From NCBI RefSeq assembly GCF_003058225.1, contig NZ_QBUG01000001.1:62001-126000 (forward strand): DNA of 64,000 nt. Direction: 5' to 3'. The notes under the pieces were generated by a model, which ran no database searches, had not been told where the DNA came from, and was given only the letters and a program-made list of their open reading frames with translations. The position numbers were made by a program, and so were the translations under genes. This document shows, in pieces, positions 15,291 to 24,851 of this stretch (its first letter is position 1; the number at the start of each line of letters is the position of its first letter). The DNA is from Promicromonospora sp. AC04 (GTDB taxonomy: Bacteria; Actinomycetota; Actinomycetes; Actinomycetales; Cellulomonadaceae).

Positions 15291-18200
15291 TCAGGCCAGT
15301 GTGAACCGCAGGGTGCGGACCTCGAACGGGGACAGGGTCAGGTCCACGCCGTCGCCGTCGGCCGCTAGGGTCACCTCCGCCAAATCGTCCTCGATGAGGC
15401 TCACCTCGCGGGCTGCCGTGACCGGCGCCGCAACCGTGACGGTGCCCGACGCGCGGCGCCCCAGCGCCTCGTAGACCCGCACCACGAGGTCACCCGACCG
15501 GTCGTCGGCGAGCTTGACCGCCGACAGCGTGACGCCGCCGGCCACGCCGACCAGCGGCTCGACGCCGGTCGCGCCGCGCAGCTCGCGCGGGCGCGCGCCG
15601 AACGTCGCCCCGGCCTCGGTCGCCGCGGCTGTGTCCGCGCCGACCACCAGGCCGTACCGGTGCGTCTGGATCCCCTGGTCGGTCTCCGGGTCGGGGAACC
15701 GCGGCGCACGCAGCAGCGACAGGCGCACGGTCGTCGTGACGTCGGGCGCGCCCGGCGCCGGCGCCACGCCGCCGTCGGACACCTCACGGGTCACGTCGTA
15801 GGCGTACGACGAGTCGTTGACGAGGCCGACGCCGAAGCCCGGCTCCTCCGCGAGCAGCCACTTGTGCATGGACACCTCGAACTTGGCGGCCTCCCAGCTC
15901 GTGTTGGTGTGCGTGACCCGCTTGTGGAAGCCGAACTGGGTCTCGGCGGCGACATGCTCAGCGCGCACGTCGAGCGGGAAGGCGACCTTGAGGAACTTCT
16001 CGGCCTCGTGCCAGTCGGTCTGCATGGCGACCTCGAGGGTCCGGCTGCCCGGCGCGAGCGTGATCGTCTGCTCCACGCTGGAGGCCGAGAACTGCCGGCG
16101 CACCGTGACCACTGCCACGCCGTCGTCCACCGTCGCGGTGACCTTCTCGGCCTCGCGCAGGTCGGTCACCGAGTTGCGGTAGAACCGGTCCACGTCCCAG
16201 GCGTCCCACTTGTTCGGGAAGTCCTGGTGCAGCTGCAGCACGTTCGCCTCGCGCCCGGGCGCCACCGCGTCGCGCCCGGTGGCCAGGTCGATCGCGGACG
16301 TCACGTGGCCGACGGCGTCCAGGGTGACCCGGACGAGGTCGTTCGCCAGGACGAGGCCGCCGTCGGGCAGCTCGGTCAGGGTGCTCGACGCCGCCGTCGG
16401 GCCAGCGGCCAGGGCAACGCCCAGCGCGGGCACCCCTGCCTGGGCGAACACGGCGGGGTTGGCCCGCAGGGCCGTGTCCCCCTCGCCCACCAGGGTGCGC
16501 AGGGAGCGCTCGATGATCTCCTGCGCGCCCGCGGTGATCGCCGCGTGCTGCGCCACGGCCTCGCGGTGCACCCAGGCGATGGACGTGCCGGGCAGGATGT
16601 CGTGGAACTGGAGCAGCAGGATCTGCTGCCACAGGGCGTCGAGCTCGTCGTACGGGTAGTCCGCCCCGGTCCGGGCCGACGCCGTCGCCGCCCACGCCTC
16701 CGCCTCGACCAGGAGCTGCTCGTTGCGGCGGTTGCCCTGCTTGGTCTTGTGCTGCGAGGTCAAAGTGGCCCGGTGCAGCTCCAGGTAGAGCTCGCCCACC
16801 CAGACAGCGCTGTCACCCGTGCCGGCCGCGGTCAGCTCCTCGCGAGCGCGCTCGAAGAACGCGTCCGGGTGCTCCCAGCGGACCTTCGCGCTGCCCTCGA
16901 GATCGGCCAGCCGCTTGGCCCGGCCGGTCATCTCCCGGGTGGTGCCGCCGCCGCCGTCGCCCCACCCGACGGGCGCGATCGAGCCCGTGGCGCGCCGCGA
17001 CTCGCGGAACTGGTGGGTCGCCTTGGCGATCTCCTCGCCCGAGAGCTGCGAGTTGTACGTGTCCATGGGCGGGAAGTGCGTCAGCACTCGCGAGCCGTCG
17101 ATGCCCTCCCACCAGAACGTGTGGTGCGGGAACACGTTGACCTGGTTCCACGAGATCTTCTGCGTGAAGAACCAGTCGAACCCGGCGCGGCGCACCAGCT
17201 GCGGCAGGGCCGGCGAGTAGCCGAACGAGTCCGGCAGCCACACGCCGTGCGACCGCAGGCCGAACTCCCGCTCGAAGAACCGCTGCCCCTGCGAGAACTG
17301 GCGCGCGAGCGCCTCGCCCGAGGGCATCACGGTGTCGGACTCGACCCACATGCCGCCCAGCGGCAGGAAGCGCCCGGACGCCACTGCGTCCTTGATCCGG
17401 GCCCACACCTCGGGCCGGTGCTCCTTGACCCAGGCGTACTGCTGCGCTGACGACATGCCGTACACGAAGTCGTCGGTGCGCTCGATGAGGTCCGCCATGG
17501 ACGACGTCGTGCGCGCGACCTTGCGGATCGTCTCCCGCACCGGCCACAGCCAGGCGGAGTCGATGTGCGCGTGCCCGACGGCGGAGATCTCGTGGGCGCT
17601 CGGCTCCGCCGGGCTGGCGAGCACGTCCGCGAGCGCCGCCCGGGCGGCCGCTGCCGTCTCGGGGATGCGCTGCAGGTCGAGCACGTCGAGGGCGTCGTCG
17701 AGCGCCTGGAGCACCCGCATGCGGCGCGGGCCGGTGGGCAGCTCGGCCTGCAGCTCGAGCAGCACCTCGATGTCGAGCGCGAGGTCGTGCACCTCGGTCT
17801 CGAAGATCGCGAGGTCCATGCGCCGGGTCGTGTACAGGGGGCGCGGGGACGCGGTGGCGGTGTCGCCCTCCTGGGTCACCAGGAAGGGGTGGTAGTCGAG
17901 CAGCACGGGGTTCGACGCCGCCTCCAGGAGCAGCTCGACCCGCTCGCCGCCGGTCGCGGCGTCGGACACCGGGACGTGCTGGTTGCGGGGGTTGATCGAC
18001 TTCACCGGGCTGCCGTCCGGGCGGTACACCAGCGCCTCGCACTGGAAGCCGGGCATGTTCTTGTCGAAGCCCAGGTCCACCACCGCTTCCACGGTCCGTC
18101 CGGCCCACTCGGCGGGCACCGCGCCCGTCAGCCGGAACCAGGTGGTGCCCCAGGCGGGGCCCCACGGCGTGCCCACCTCGTAGGGTTCCATCGCGAGGGC

Positions 18201-18347
18201 CAGGCCCTCAGCAGGGGGGATCGGCTCCCCCGGCAGGACGTGCCACTCGACGTCGAGCGGTACGGACGTCCCGTGGACCGCCGGCCAGATGCGCTCCGTC
18301 AGCACGCGCGTCGCGCGCCCGGTGGTCAGTGTGATGTCGTCATGCAT
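15291..18347 (-). CDS. GH38 family alpha-mannosidase, cytoplasmic
   Basis: 1018 residues, the usual size of bacterial GH38 enzymes. Catalytic motifs are intact: HAHIDSAWLWPVRET near 260 (zinc ligands His and Asp), GVWLPDSFGYS near 369 (Asp nucleophile, also zinc ligand), and LQFHDILPGTS near 580 (zinc-binding His). The C-terminal half is the all-beta mannosidase region, ending FEVRTLRFTLA. The start MHDDITL at 18347 follows GGAGG with 8 bases spacing. There is no signal peptide, so it works on imported mannosides together with the GH92 enzyme. It is a separate transcript upstream of the ABC operon, ended by the 15237-15281 hairpin. Confidence 0.93.
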   Translation of the reverse strand: MHDDITLTTGRATRVLTERIWPAVHGTSVPLDVEWHVLPGEPIPPAEGLALAMEPYEVGTPWGPAWGTTWFRLTGAVPAEWAGRTVEAVVDLGFDKNMPGFQCEALVYRPDGSPVKSINPRNQHVPVSDAATGGERVELLLEAASNPVLLDYHPFLVTQEGDTATASPRPLYTTRRMDLAIFETEVHDLALDIEVLLELQAELPTGPRRMRVLQALDDALDVLDLQRIPETAAAARAALADVLASPAEPSAHEISAVGHAHIDSAWLWPVRETIRKVARTTSSMADLIERTDDFVYGMSSAQQYAWVKEHRPEVWARIKDAVASGRFLPLGGMWVESDTVMPSGEALARQFSQGQRFFEREFGLRSHGVWLPDSFGYSPALPQLVRRAGFDWFFTQKISWNQVNVFPHHTFWWEGIDGSRVLTHFPPMDTYNSQLSGEEIAKATHQFRESRRATGSIAPVGWGDGGGGTTREMTGRAKRLADLEGSAKVRWEHPDAFFERAREELTAAGTGDSAVWVGELYLELHRATLTSQHKTKQGNRRNEQLLVEAEAWAATASARTGADYPYDELDALWQQILLLQFHDILPGTSIAWVHREAVAQHAAITAGAQEIIERSLRTLVGEGDTALRANPAVFAQAGVPALGVALAAGPTAASSTLTELPDGGLVLANDLVRVTLDAVGHVTSAIDLATGRDAVAPGREANVLQLHQDFPNKWDAWDVDRFYRNSVTDLREAEKVTATVDDGVAVVTVRRQFSASSVEQTITLAPGSRTLEVAMQTDWHEAEKFLKVAFPLDVRAEHVAAETQFGFHKRVTHTNTSWEAAKFEVSMHKWLLAEEPGFGVGLVNDSSYAYDVTREVSDGGVAPAPGAPDVTTTVRLSLLRAPRFPDPETDQGIQTHRYGLVVGADTAAATEAGATFGARPRELRGATGVEPLVGVAGGVTLSAVKLADDRSGDLVVRVYEALGRRASGTVTVAAPVTAAREVSLIEDDLAEVTLAADGDGVDLTLSPFEVRTLRFTLA

Positions 18348-18442
18348 CGAAAGGGCCTCCCCCGTGTCACCGTTGAACGGACGCAGGCTAGCCCAGACTC
18401 GATGTTCACCCGCACCCCTGCCGGGATGGAAAGATGGTCTCC

Positions 18443-18820
18443 ATGAGCACCACCGATGAGACCCCCGCCGGCATCGACGCTCCGGTAGGCGCTGACCAGG
18501 CCACACGCGATATCGCCGAGGTCGCGGCCGTCGAGGTCATCACGACCGCCGCTGTCCACCTGATGAGCGCCGCCGCCGTGAAGTGCGGCCTTGCCGAGGG
18601 TGACGACGCCGAGGAGCTCAAGGACCTCGACGAGGCCCGCAAGCTGATCACGGCGCTGGCAGCGCTCGTGGTCGCGAGCGCACCCGACATCGGCAACCAG
18701 CACGCCCGCTCGCTGCGCGACGGCCTGCGCAGCCTCCAGCTCGCGTTCCGGGAGGCGTCGGTGATCCCCGACGAGCCCGGCGAGGGGCCGGGCGAGAAGT
18801 ACACGGGCTCCGTCGTCTGA
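18443..18820 (+). CDS. DUF1844 family protein
   Basis: 125 residues. The conserved DUF1844 helices are visible: VEVITTAAVHLMSAAAVKCGL, then DLDEARKLITALAALV and NQHARSLRDGLRSLQLAFRE. The second ATG (MSTTDE) is chosen because GGAAAG then stands 9 bases before it; an in-frame ATG is 9 bases upstream. In many actinobacteria this gene sits beside sseB and infC. Here it is the first gene of a rightward three-gene unit, diverging from the GH38 gene, and shares one base with the next ORF (TGATG). Its function is unknown. Confidence 0.85.
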   Translation: MSTTDETPAGIDAPVGADQATRDIAEVAAVEVITTAAVHLMSAAAVKCGLAEGDDAEELKDLDEARKLITALAALVVASAPDIGNQHARSLRDGLRSLQLAFREASVIPDEPGEGPGEKYTGSVV

Positions 18821-19368
18821 TGACCGAGGCTCCCGTCGTGGCGGCACCCGGTCCTGCACGGGAACCGGGGCCGCGTCGTGGTTCACGCGTGCTCGCGATC
18901 GTCCTGGTGGCGACGATCGCCGTCGGCGCCTACCTGTGGCTCACCACGGTGCGCTGGCAGAGCACCTCCGCCGAGTGGGAGGAGAAGGCGCACGGGTACG
19001 CCGAGGAGGTGGCCTCGCTGCGGATGCAGCTCGACGGCGCCAACTCGGAGCTGCAGGCCGCCCGGGACCAGCTGTCCACGGCGACCGCGCGCATCACCGA
19101 CCTCGCGAACGAGAAGGCCCAGCTGGGTGACGAGAACGTCGCCTCGGAGCAGTACCTCAACTACCAGACGCAGGTCAGCGCGGCCGCGGCGACCGTGGCC
19201 TCCGCGCTCGGGCAGTGCGTGTCGGGCCAGGAGCAGCTCGTCGGCTACCTCAAGGACGCCGACCAGTACGAGCCCTCGGACCTGAGCCGCTACGAGCGGG
19301 AGGTCAACGCGCTGTGCGCCGACGCCGAGGACGCCAACGAGGCGCTGCAGAAGGAGCTGCGCCCGTGA
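18820..19368 (+). CDS. Membrane-anchored coiled-coil protein of unknown function
   Basis: 182 residues. A Pro/Arg-rich cytoplasmic start (1-22), one membrane helix (about 23-42, RVLAIVLVATIAVGAYLWL), then a charged region with heptad-like spacing (about 48-105) that should form a coiled coil, and an outer domain with two cysteines (GQCVSGQ and NALCADAE) that could form a disulfide. The protein is probably anchored with its C-terminus outside. It is coupled to the DUF1844 gene upstream (TGATG) and to the protease downstream (GTGA). I do not recognise a family; a partner or sensor for the neighbouring protease is only a guess from gene order. Confidence 0.8.
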   Translation: MTEAPVVAAPGPAREPGPRRGSRVLAIVLVATIAVGAYLWLTTVRWQSTSAEWEEKAHGYAEEVASLRMQLDGANSELQAARDQLSTATARITDLANEKAQLGDENVASEQYLNYQTQVSAAAATVASALGQCVSGQEQLVGYLKDADQYEPSDLSRYEREVNALCADAEDANEALQKELRP

Positions 19369-20114
19369 GGTGGCCGGCCCGTTCGCTCGCGCGCCGGGCG
19401 CTCGTCGCCGGAGTGCTCGTCCTGACCGGGTCGCTGGGCGGCTGCGGCGTGCTGCCGCCCCTGCCGGAGCCGGTGCCTGCCGACATCGTGCCGTCCGCGC
19501 CGGCGGACCTGTCCCCCGCGGCCGGCGGCGACGCCCTGAGCCCCGACGGGTTCGACGCCGTGGAGCGCATGGCGGTCCGCATCCGCAACGTGGGCTGCGA
19601 GGAGCTCTCGACGGGCTCCGGCTTCGCGATCGACGAGCACACGCTGATCACGAACAAGCACGTGGTCTCCGACTCGAAGGACCTCGAGGTCAGCACCTAC
19701 GACGGGCACGACATCACCGTCGGCACCACCGCGACGGCGGGCCTCGCGGACCTCGCCGTGGTCCGCACCACCGATCCCCTGCCGTCGTTCCCGGAGCTGG
19801 CGAAGGCCGACCCGGAGCCCGGCGATCCCGTCACCGTGGTGGGCTACCCCGCGGGCGGTGAGCTCACCGTGACGCAGGGCGAGGTCATCAGCACCACGCG
19901 CGACCCCCTGAACGCGAACCTCGGCGAGGTGCTGCTCACGGACGCGCCCGTCGAGCCCGGGTCGTCCGGGTCGGCGGCGCTGGACGCCAAGGGGCGGGTG
20001 ATCGGCGTCGTCTACGCCAAGACGGCCGACGACAACAGCCTGCTCGTGCCCCTGTCGACGCTCCAGGACGTGCTGGCCGACGACACGGCGTTCACCCCGG
20101 CGAAGGGCTGCTGA
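19365..20114 (+). CDS. Trypsin-like serine protease, lipoprotein
   Basis: 249 residues. The N-terminus has arginines, a hydrophobic stretch and the lipobox LGGC (Cys27). A Pro-rich linker follows, then an S1 chymotrypsin-fold domain: LITNKHVV with His near 98, AGLADLAVVRT with Asp near 131, and EPGSSGSAALD with Ser near 200, so the catalytic triad is complete. There is no PDZ domain, so it is shorter than HtrA. The GTG start overlaps the previous gene (GTGA). It would act on the outer face of the membrane, possibly in protein quality control or regulated cleavage (inference). Confidence 0.87.
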   Translation: MRWPARSLARRALVAGVLVLTGSLGGCGVLPPLPEPVPADIVPSAPADLSPAAGGDALSPDGFDAVERMAVRIRNVGCEELSTGSGFAIDEHTLITNKHVVSDSKDLEVSTYDGHDITVGTTATAGLADLAVVRTTDPLPSFPELAKADPEPGDPVTVVGYPAGGELTVTQGEVISTTRDPLNANLGEVLLTDAPVEPGSSGSAALDAKGRVIGVVYAKTADDNSLLVPLSTLQDVLADDTAFTPAKGC

Positions 20115-20124
20115 GCGCGGTAGC

Positions 20125-20853
20125 TCAGCGGGCCGCGCCGATCCTCAGCTCCAGCGAGTCCACGCGCGACGAGATCACCTCTGACGCCGCCAGCCGGGCG
20201 TTGACCTGGGCCAGCACCGCGTCGAGCCCGGCCCGGTCCAGGCCCGGGTTCAGACCGAGCACCACCGCCACCTCGGCCTTGCGGCCCGGCTCGGCGTGCG
20301 CCCGGACCACGTGCTGCACCGGCGCCGCCGCCACGGCCACCTCCGACGCGACCTCGGGGTCCACGACGATCCCGTCCTCGTGCGGCACGAGCGCCGGCCG
20401 CCACTCCTGCCCCTGGGCCAGCGCCCACACGGCGGGCCGCGGGACGAGCGCCGTCGACGGCCCCGCGGGGTCCACGACGATCAGCGCCCAGTTCTCGTTC
20501 ACCGCCGACAGCGCGGCGCGCGACGCCTCGACCGGCACCGGCCGCGCGTCGGCCCGCCAGGCCTGCATGGTCGCAACGGAGGTGAACACGGGCAGGGCCC
20601 GGCGGCCGTCCGGCGCCTCCAGCGCCACGACGCCGGAGGACGCCTCCTTGTCGACGACCAGCCCGTCCGGGTTCTGCTCGACGACGCCGGCCTCGGCCAG
20701 GACCGGCACCAGCACCCGGGTCTCGGCCAGCCGCGCGACGACGTCGCGCAGCGGGACCGTCCCGGTCGAGTGGCCCTCCAGCAGGCGGGTCAGCTCGGCG
20801 TCGGCCGAACCGTCGTCGCCCGCGAACTGGCTGGACGGCTGGATGGACTTCAC
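20125..20853 (-). CDS. SseB family protein
   Basis: 242 residues. The SseB N-terminal domain is recognisable: [30 protein letters not shown], then [26 protein letters not shown]. The C-terminal part ([20 protein letters not shown] onwards) is the companion domain found in actinobacterial members. The function is unknown. The GTG start overlaps the priA stop by 4 bases (GTGA), the standard priA-sseB pairing in actinobacteria. It converges on the protease gene, and a small gctgag/ctcagc hairpin lies between the two stops. Confidence 0.87.
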   Translation of the reverse strand: MKSIQPSSQFAGDDGSADAELTRLLEGHSTGTVPLRDVVARLAETRVLVPVLAEAGVVEQNPDGLVVDKEASSGVVALEAPDGRRALPVFTSVATMQAWRADARPVPVEASRAALSAVNENWALIVVDPAGPSTALVPRPAVWALAQGQEWRPALVPHEDGIVVDPEVASEVAVAAAPVQHVVRAHAEPGRKAEVAVVLGLNPGLDRAGLDAVLAQVNARLAASEVISSRVDSLELRIGAAR

Positions 20854-21608
20854 TTGGCGGCCTCGTGCCCTGCGGCCTCGTCGCCCGGGCGGCCGGCGAC
20901 GTCGAGCGCCTCGGGGAGCGTGAACGCGCCCGCGTACAGGGCCTTGCCGACCACGGCGCCCTCGATGGTGCCCAGGGCGCGAAGCGCCCGCAGGTCGTCG
21001 AGCGAGGAGATGCCGCCCGAGGCGACGACGTGCGCGGGGGTGCGCGCGGCGACGTCGGACAGCAGGTCGACGTTGGGGCCGCGCAGCGTGCCGTCCTTGG
21101 TCACGTCGGTGACCACGTAGCGGGCGCAGCCGGCCTCGTCGAGGCGGCCGAGGACCTCCCAGAGGTCGCCGCCCTCCTTGGTCCAGCCGCGCGCGGCGAG
21201 CGTGGTGCCCCGCACGTCGAGGCCGACGGCGACGCGGTCGCCGTGCTCGGCGATGACCTTGGCCGTCCAGGCCGGGTCCTCCAGGGCGGCGGTGCCGAGG
21301 TTGACGCGGCGGGCGCCGGTGGCCAGGGCGCGCTCCAGCGACTCGTCGTCGCGGATGCCGCCCGACAGCTCGACCTGCACGTCCAGCTCTCCGACCACCC
21401 GGGCCAGCAGCTCCGCGTTGGAACCGCGCCCGAAGGCCGCGTCGAGGTCTACGAGGTGCACCCACTCGGCGCCGCCGGACTGCCAGTCCAGGGCGGCGGT
21501 CAGCGGGTCCCCGTACGAGGTCTCCGAGCCGGCCTCCCCCTGTACGAGGCGGACGGCCTGGCCGTCGGCCACGTCGACGGCGGGCAGAAGGACGAGTCGG
21601 TCGGTCAT
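20850..21608 (-). CDS. priA: Bifunctional HisA/TrpF isomerase PriA
   Basis: 252-residue (beta-alpha)8 barrel of the HisA/HisF family. [18 protein letters not shown] supplies the first catalytic Asp (residue 12), [17 protein letters not shown] and [16 protein letters not shown] follow, and [14 protein letters not shown] carries the second catalytic Asp. In actinobacteria this enzyme isomerises both ProFAR (histidine) and phosphoribosylanthranilate (tryptophan). That dual role is taken from the family; no separate trpF is in the window. A good ribosome binding site (TTGGAGAGAC) precedes the ATG. It is separated from hisH by a strong hairpin (21638-21692), so it may have its own promoter. Confidence 0.92.
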   Translation of the reverse strand: MTDRLVLLPAVDVADGQAVRLVQGEAGSETSYGDPLTAALDWQSGGAEWVHLVDLDAAFGRGSNAELLARVVGELDVQVELSGGIRDDESLERALATGARRVNLGTAALEDPAWTAKVIAEHGDRVAVGLDVRGTTLAARGWTKEGGDLWEVLGRLDEAGCARYVVTDVTKDGTLRGPNVDLLSDVAARTPAHVVASGGISSLDDLRALRALGTIEGAVVGKALYAGAFTLPEALDVAGRPGDEAAGHEAAK

Positions 21609-21637
21609 GTCTCTCCAAGTTCGTATCTGTCTTCGTC

Positions 21638-21692
21638 GAGTGCTGGATCTTCGCCCTTCCGGGGCGTCCGGGAGGGCGAAGATCCAGCACTC
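21638..21692. terminator. 20-bp-arm hairpin between hisH and priA
   Basis: gagtgctggatcttcgccct (21638-21657) pairs perfectly with 21673-21692, and the 15-base loop contains further ccgg/ccgg pairing. It lies 27 bases after the hisH stop and 30 bases before the priA start. Confidence 0.75.
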
Positions 21693-21718
21693 AACGGTGT
21701 GGTGCTGAACGGGCGGGG

Positions 21719-22363
21719 CTAGGCGAGGGTTCGGACCCAGTTCTCCAGGAGGTGGGATCCCGCATCGCCCGACTTTTCCGGGTGGAACTGGGTTGCCGCC
21801 AGGGGGCCGTCCTCGACGGCCGCGACGAAGCGGCCGCCGTGGTCGGCCCAGGTGACCTTCGGCGGCGAGAAGATCCCCACCGCGTTCTCGTCGTAGCCCT
21901 TGGTGAACGTCTGGGCGGCGTACGAGTGCACGAAGTAGAACCGCTCGTCGGCGATCCCCTTGAAGAGGACCGAGTCCTCGGGCGCCTCGACCGGTGACCA
22001 GCCCATGTGCGGCACGACGGGGGCGTGCAGCCGCTCTACGACGCCGGGCCACTCACCGATGCCGTCGGTGCGCTCGCCGTGCTCCACCCCGGCGTCGAAC
22101 ATGACCTGCATGCCCACGCAGATGCCGAGGACCGGCCGGTTGCCGGCCAGCCGCCGGCCGACCACCTCGTGCCCGCGCACGGCCGTGAGCCCCGCCATGC
22201 ACGCGGCGAACGCGCCGACGCCGGGCACCACGAGGCCGTCCGCGTCCTGCGCGACGGCCCGCTCGGCGGTCAGCGTCACGTCCGCGCCCACCCGCTCCAG
22301 GGAGCGGACGGCGGACCGGACGTTGCCGAAGCCGTAGTCGAGGACGACGACGCGTGCGCCCAC
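21719..22363 (-). CDS. hisH: Imidazole glycerol phosphate synthase, glutaminase subunit HisH
   Basis: 214 residues, class I glutamine amidotransferase. [20 protein letters not shown] at the start, [14 protein letters not shown] with the nucleophile Cys82, and [13 protein letters not shown] with the His-Glu pair are all present. It releases ammonia from glutamine and passes it to HisF, which is not in the window. The start is the GTG at 22363, two bases after the stop of the preceding gene, so they are coupled. Confidence 0.93.
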   Translation of the reverse strand: MGARVVVLDYGFGNVRSAVRSLERVGADVTLTAERAVAQDADGLVVPGVGAFAACMAGLTAVRGHEVVGRRLAGNRPVLGICVGMQVMFDAGVEHGERTDGIGEWPGVVERLHAPVVPHMGWSPVEAPEDSVLFKGIADERFYFVHSYAAQTFTKGYDENAVGIFSPPKVTWADHGGRFVAAVEDGPLAATQFHPEKSGDAGSHLLENWVRTLA

Positions 22364-22365
22364 GC

Positions 22366-22968
22366 TCAGGCCCCGTCCTTGCTGTCCTGGCCGGGCTCGC
22401 CCTTGCCCAGGCCCTTGCGGGCCTTGCGCGCCGCGGAGGTCAGCATCCGCACCGCCTTGAACTTGCTGATCGAGGTCGAGCCGACCACACCGACGGCGTC
22501 GGCCACCGTCGTGGCGCCGGTCAGGAGGTCGACCACGGACTCTGGCGCGCCGCCCAGCACGAGGCCGGGGGCGAGCTCGTCGCCGCGGACGCCGTCGGTG
22601 AACCGGACCGCCGTCATCTGCTCGCCCGTGCGGGTGATCAGGACGAGCGGGACACCTCGCACGAGCTGGGAGATCGCTGCCGCGGCCTGATCGGGCGCGT
22701 CCCCCGCGAGGTCCTTCAGGACGCCGACGGCGCCGACCGGGGTGGGCACCGCGTCCAGGTCGAGCTGCGCCAGCGAGCTGGCCGCCGCGAGCGGTTCCGC
22801 GCCGGCGATCTGCGTGATGAGCGCCGCGAACTCGGGCTGGCCGTCGCCGGTCAGGGACGACAGGTCGTCCGGGATCTCGAGGCTGTCGAAATCGAAGTCG
22901 GGCAGGTCGTCGCCGGGAGGCGTGCTGCTGTTGAACCCGTCGTTCTCGGGCCTGGGGCTGTCGGACAT
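22366..22968 (-). CDS. Uncharacterised protein inside the his operon
   Basis: 200 residues. The acidic, Pro/Asp-rich N-terminus (about 1-45) is probably disordered. The middle ([19 protein letters not shown] to [20 protein letters not shown]) looks like a small mixed alpha/beta fold, and the C-terminus is a basic helix ([20 protein letters not shown]). There is no signal peptide or membrane helix. It sits between hisB (5 bases upstream) and hisH (2 bases downstream) and is therefore co-translated with histidine genes. I do not recognise a family; the basic tail could contact nucleic acid or membrane, which is a guess. Confidence 0.75.
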   Translation of the reverse strand: MSDSPRPENDGFNSSTPPGDDLPDFDFDSLEIPDDLSSLTGDGQPEFAALITQIAGAEPLAAASSLAQLDLDAVPTPVGAVGVLKDLAGDAPDQAAAAISQLVRGVPLVLITRTGEQMTAVRFTDGVRGDELAPGLVLGGAPESVVDLLTGATTVADAVGVVGSTSISKFKAVRMLTSAARKARKGLGKGEPGQDSKDGA

Positions 22969-22973
22969 GGCTG

Positions 22974-23573
22974 CTAGAGCGCACCCTTCGTGGACGGGAT
23001 GCCGTCGACCCGCGGGTCGACGGCGACGGCGGCGCGCAGCGCACGCGCCAGCGCCTTGAACTGAGCTTCGACGATGTGGTGCGGGTCGCGGCCCGAGAGC
23101 ACCCGCACGTGCAGGCAGATGCCCGCGTGGTGCGCTATCGACTCCAGCACGTGCCGCGTCAGCGACCCCGTGAAGTGGCCGCCGATGAGGTGGTACTCCT
23201 GGCCCGCGGGCTCGCCCTCGTGCACCAGGTACGGCCTGCCCGACACGTCCACGACGGCCTGGGCGAGCGCCTCGTCGAGCGGGACGAGCGCGTCGCCGAA
23301 CCGCGAGATGCCGGCCTTGTCGCCGAGCGCCTGGCGCAGCGCCTCGCCGATGCTGATGGCGACGTCCTCCACCGTGTGGTGGACGTCGATGTGGGTGTCG
23401 CCGGTCGCCTGCACGGTGAGATCGATCAGCGAGTGCTTGCCGAGCGCCGTGAGCATGTGGTCGTAGAACGGCACGCTCGTGCTGATCTCGGTGCGCCCGG
23501 TGCCGTCGAGGTCGAGCTCGACCAGCACCTTCGACTCGGAGGTGGCGCGCTCCACGCGTGCTGTCCTGCTCAT
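22974..23573 (-). CDS. hisB: Imidazoleglycerol-phosphate dehydratase HisB
   Basis: 199 residues, the monofunctional length. The paired metal-binding motifs are present: [17 protein letters not shown] in the first half and [14 protein letters not shown] plus [17 protein letters not shown] in the second. It dehydrates imidazoleglycerol phosphate to imidazoleacetol phosphate using Mn2+. The ATG overlaps the hisC stop by 4 bases. Confidence 0.95.
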   Translation of the reverse strand: MSRTARVERATSESKVLVELDLDGTGRTEISTSVPFYDHMLTALGKHSLIDLTVQATGDTHIDVHHTVEDVAISIGEALRQALGDKAGISRFGDALVPLDEALAQAVVDVSGRPYLVHEGEPAGQEYHLIGGHFTGSLTRHVLESIAHHAGICLHVRVLSGRDPHHIVEAQFKALARALRAAVAVDPRVDGIPSTKGAL

Positions 23574-24772
23574 GCCTCTTCCTCTCCCTGCAAGACCTCG
23601 GTGAGCGCCGCGCGGAAGGCGGCCATCTCGGCGGACGTGCCGATGGACACCCGCAGCCAGCCGTCGGGGCCGGTCTCGCGGATCAGTACCCCGCGGTCGA
23701 GCAGCCCCTGCCAGACGGCGTGCCGGTCGCCGAACGTACCGAACAGCACGAAGTTGGCGTCGGTGTCCGCGACGTCGAACGGCAGGCCGTCCGGGAGCCG
23801 CTGCTCGCGCAGCCAGGTCACCGTCGCGTCGCGCTCGGCGCGCAGTGTCGCCACCTGCGCCATGAGCGACTCGCGGTGGCGCAGCGCCGCGCCGGCCGCG
23901 GCCTGCGTGATGGCGCTCAGGTGGTACGGCAGGCGCACGATCCGCAGCGCGTCCACGAAGGCGGTCGAGGCGACCAGGTACCCGAGCCGGGCGCCGGCCG
24001 CGGCGAACGCCTTGGACATGGTGCGCGAGACGGCCAGGTTCGGGTATCGCTCCAGCAGCGCCACCGCGGACGGTGTGCCGGGGCGCCGGAACTCGGCGTA
24101 CGCCTCGTCGACCACGACGACGGGGTGCGCCCCGTCGATGTCCACGGTGAGCGCGGCCTCGCAGACCGCCTCGATGGTGGCCGTCGGCAGCGCCGTGCCG
24201 GTCGGGTTGTTGGGGCTCGCCAGCAGGATCACCGAGGGACCTACCTCGCGGATCGCCTCTGCGGCGTAGGCCGGGTCGAGCGTGAAGTCGTCCTCCCGGC
24301 GGCCGACCAGCCAGTTGGTGTGCGTGTCGCGCGCGTACTCGGGGTACATCGAGTAGGTCGGCGCGAACGACAGGGCCGTGCGGCCCGGGCCGCCGAAGGC
24401 CTGCAGCACGTGCAGCATGACCTCGTTGGACCCGTTCGCGGCCCAGACGTCGAGGTGCTCCAGGTGGACGCCGGTCTCCATCTCGAGGTAGTCCGCCAGG
24501 TCCTGGCGCAGGGCCGTGGCCTCGCGGTCCGGGTAGCGGTTCATCCCGCGGGCGGCGCGCGCCACCTCCTCGGCGATGGTCGCGACCACGTCCTCGCCGG
24601 GCGGGTAGGGGTTCTCGTTGACGTTCAGCAGCACCGGGACGTCGAGCTGCGGCGCGCCGTACGGCACCTCGTCCGCCAGCTCGGGGCGCAGCGGCAGGCG
24701 CACCGAGGGCGCCGAGACACTGTCCGCGGTGCCGTCCTCAGTGCCGTGCTGGTCGACGGCGTGGGTCATCAC
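23570..24772 (-). CDS. hisC: Histidinol-phosphate aminotransferase HisC
   Basis: 400 residues, PLP fold type [21 protein letters not shown] near the N-terminus, [32 protein letters not shown] and [19 protein letters not shown] (PLP lysine) are typical HisC motifs. It converts imidazoleacetol phosphate to histidinol phosphate. Two adjacent in-frame ATG codons (24772 and 24769) are equally likely starts, and neither has a strong ribosome binding site. It is the first gene of the leftward his unit; hisD, normally upstream, is elsewhere (30315-31640). Confidence 0.93.
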   Translation of the reverse strand: MMTHAVDQHGTEDGTADSVSAPSVRLPLRPELADEVPYGAPQLDVPVLLNVNENPYPPGEDVVATIAEEVARAARGMNRYPDREATALRQDLADYLEMETGVHLEHLDVWAANGSNEVMLHVLQAFGGPGRTALSFAPTYSMYPEYARDTHTNWLVGRREDDFTLDPAYAAEAIREVGPSVILLASPNNPTGTALPTATIEAVCEAALTVDIDGAHPVVVVDEAYAEFRRPGTPSAVALLERYPNLAVSRTMSKAFAAAGARLGYLVASTAFVDALRIVRLPYHLSAITQAAAGAALRHRESLMAQVATLRAERDATVTWLREQRLPDGLPFDVADTDANFVLFGTFGDRHAVWQGLLDRGVLIRETGPDGWLRVSIGTSAEMAAFRAALTEVLQGEEEA

Positions 24773-24851
24773 CGGACCAGTCTACGAACCGCGCGGCACC
24801 GAGCCGGTGCGAGTCCGCCCACCGGGCGCGTGGGACTGGTCACCTGCCCGG

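Noticed and set aside
18443-18820. Expectation of infC-rpmI-rplT next to DUF1844 and sseB
   Set aside because: No initiation factor 3 or ribosomal protein gene is encoded on either strand here.
18326-18886. Minus-strand ORF opposite the DUF1844 gene
   Set aside because: It is a shadow of a gene with a recognised family and good start.
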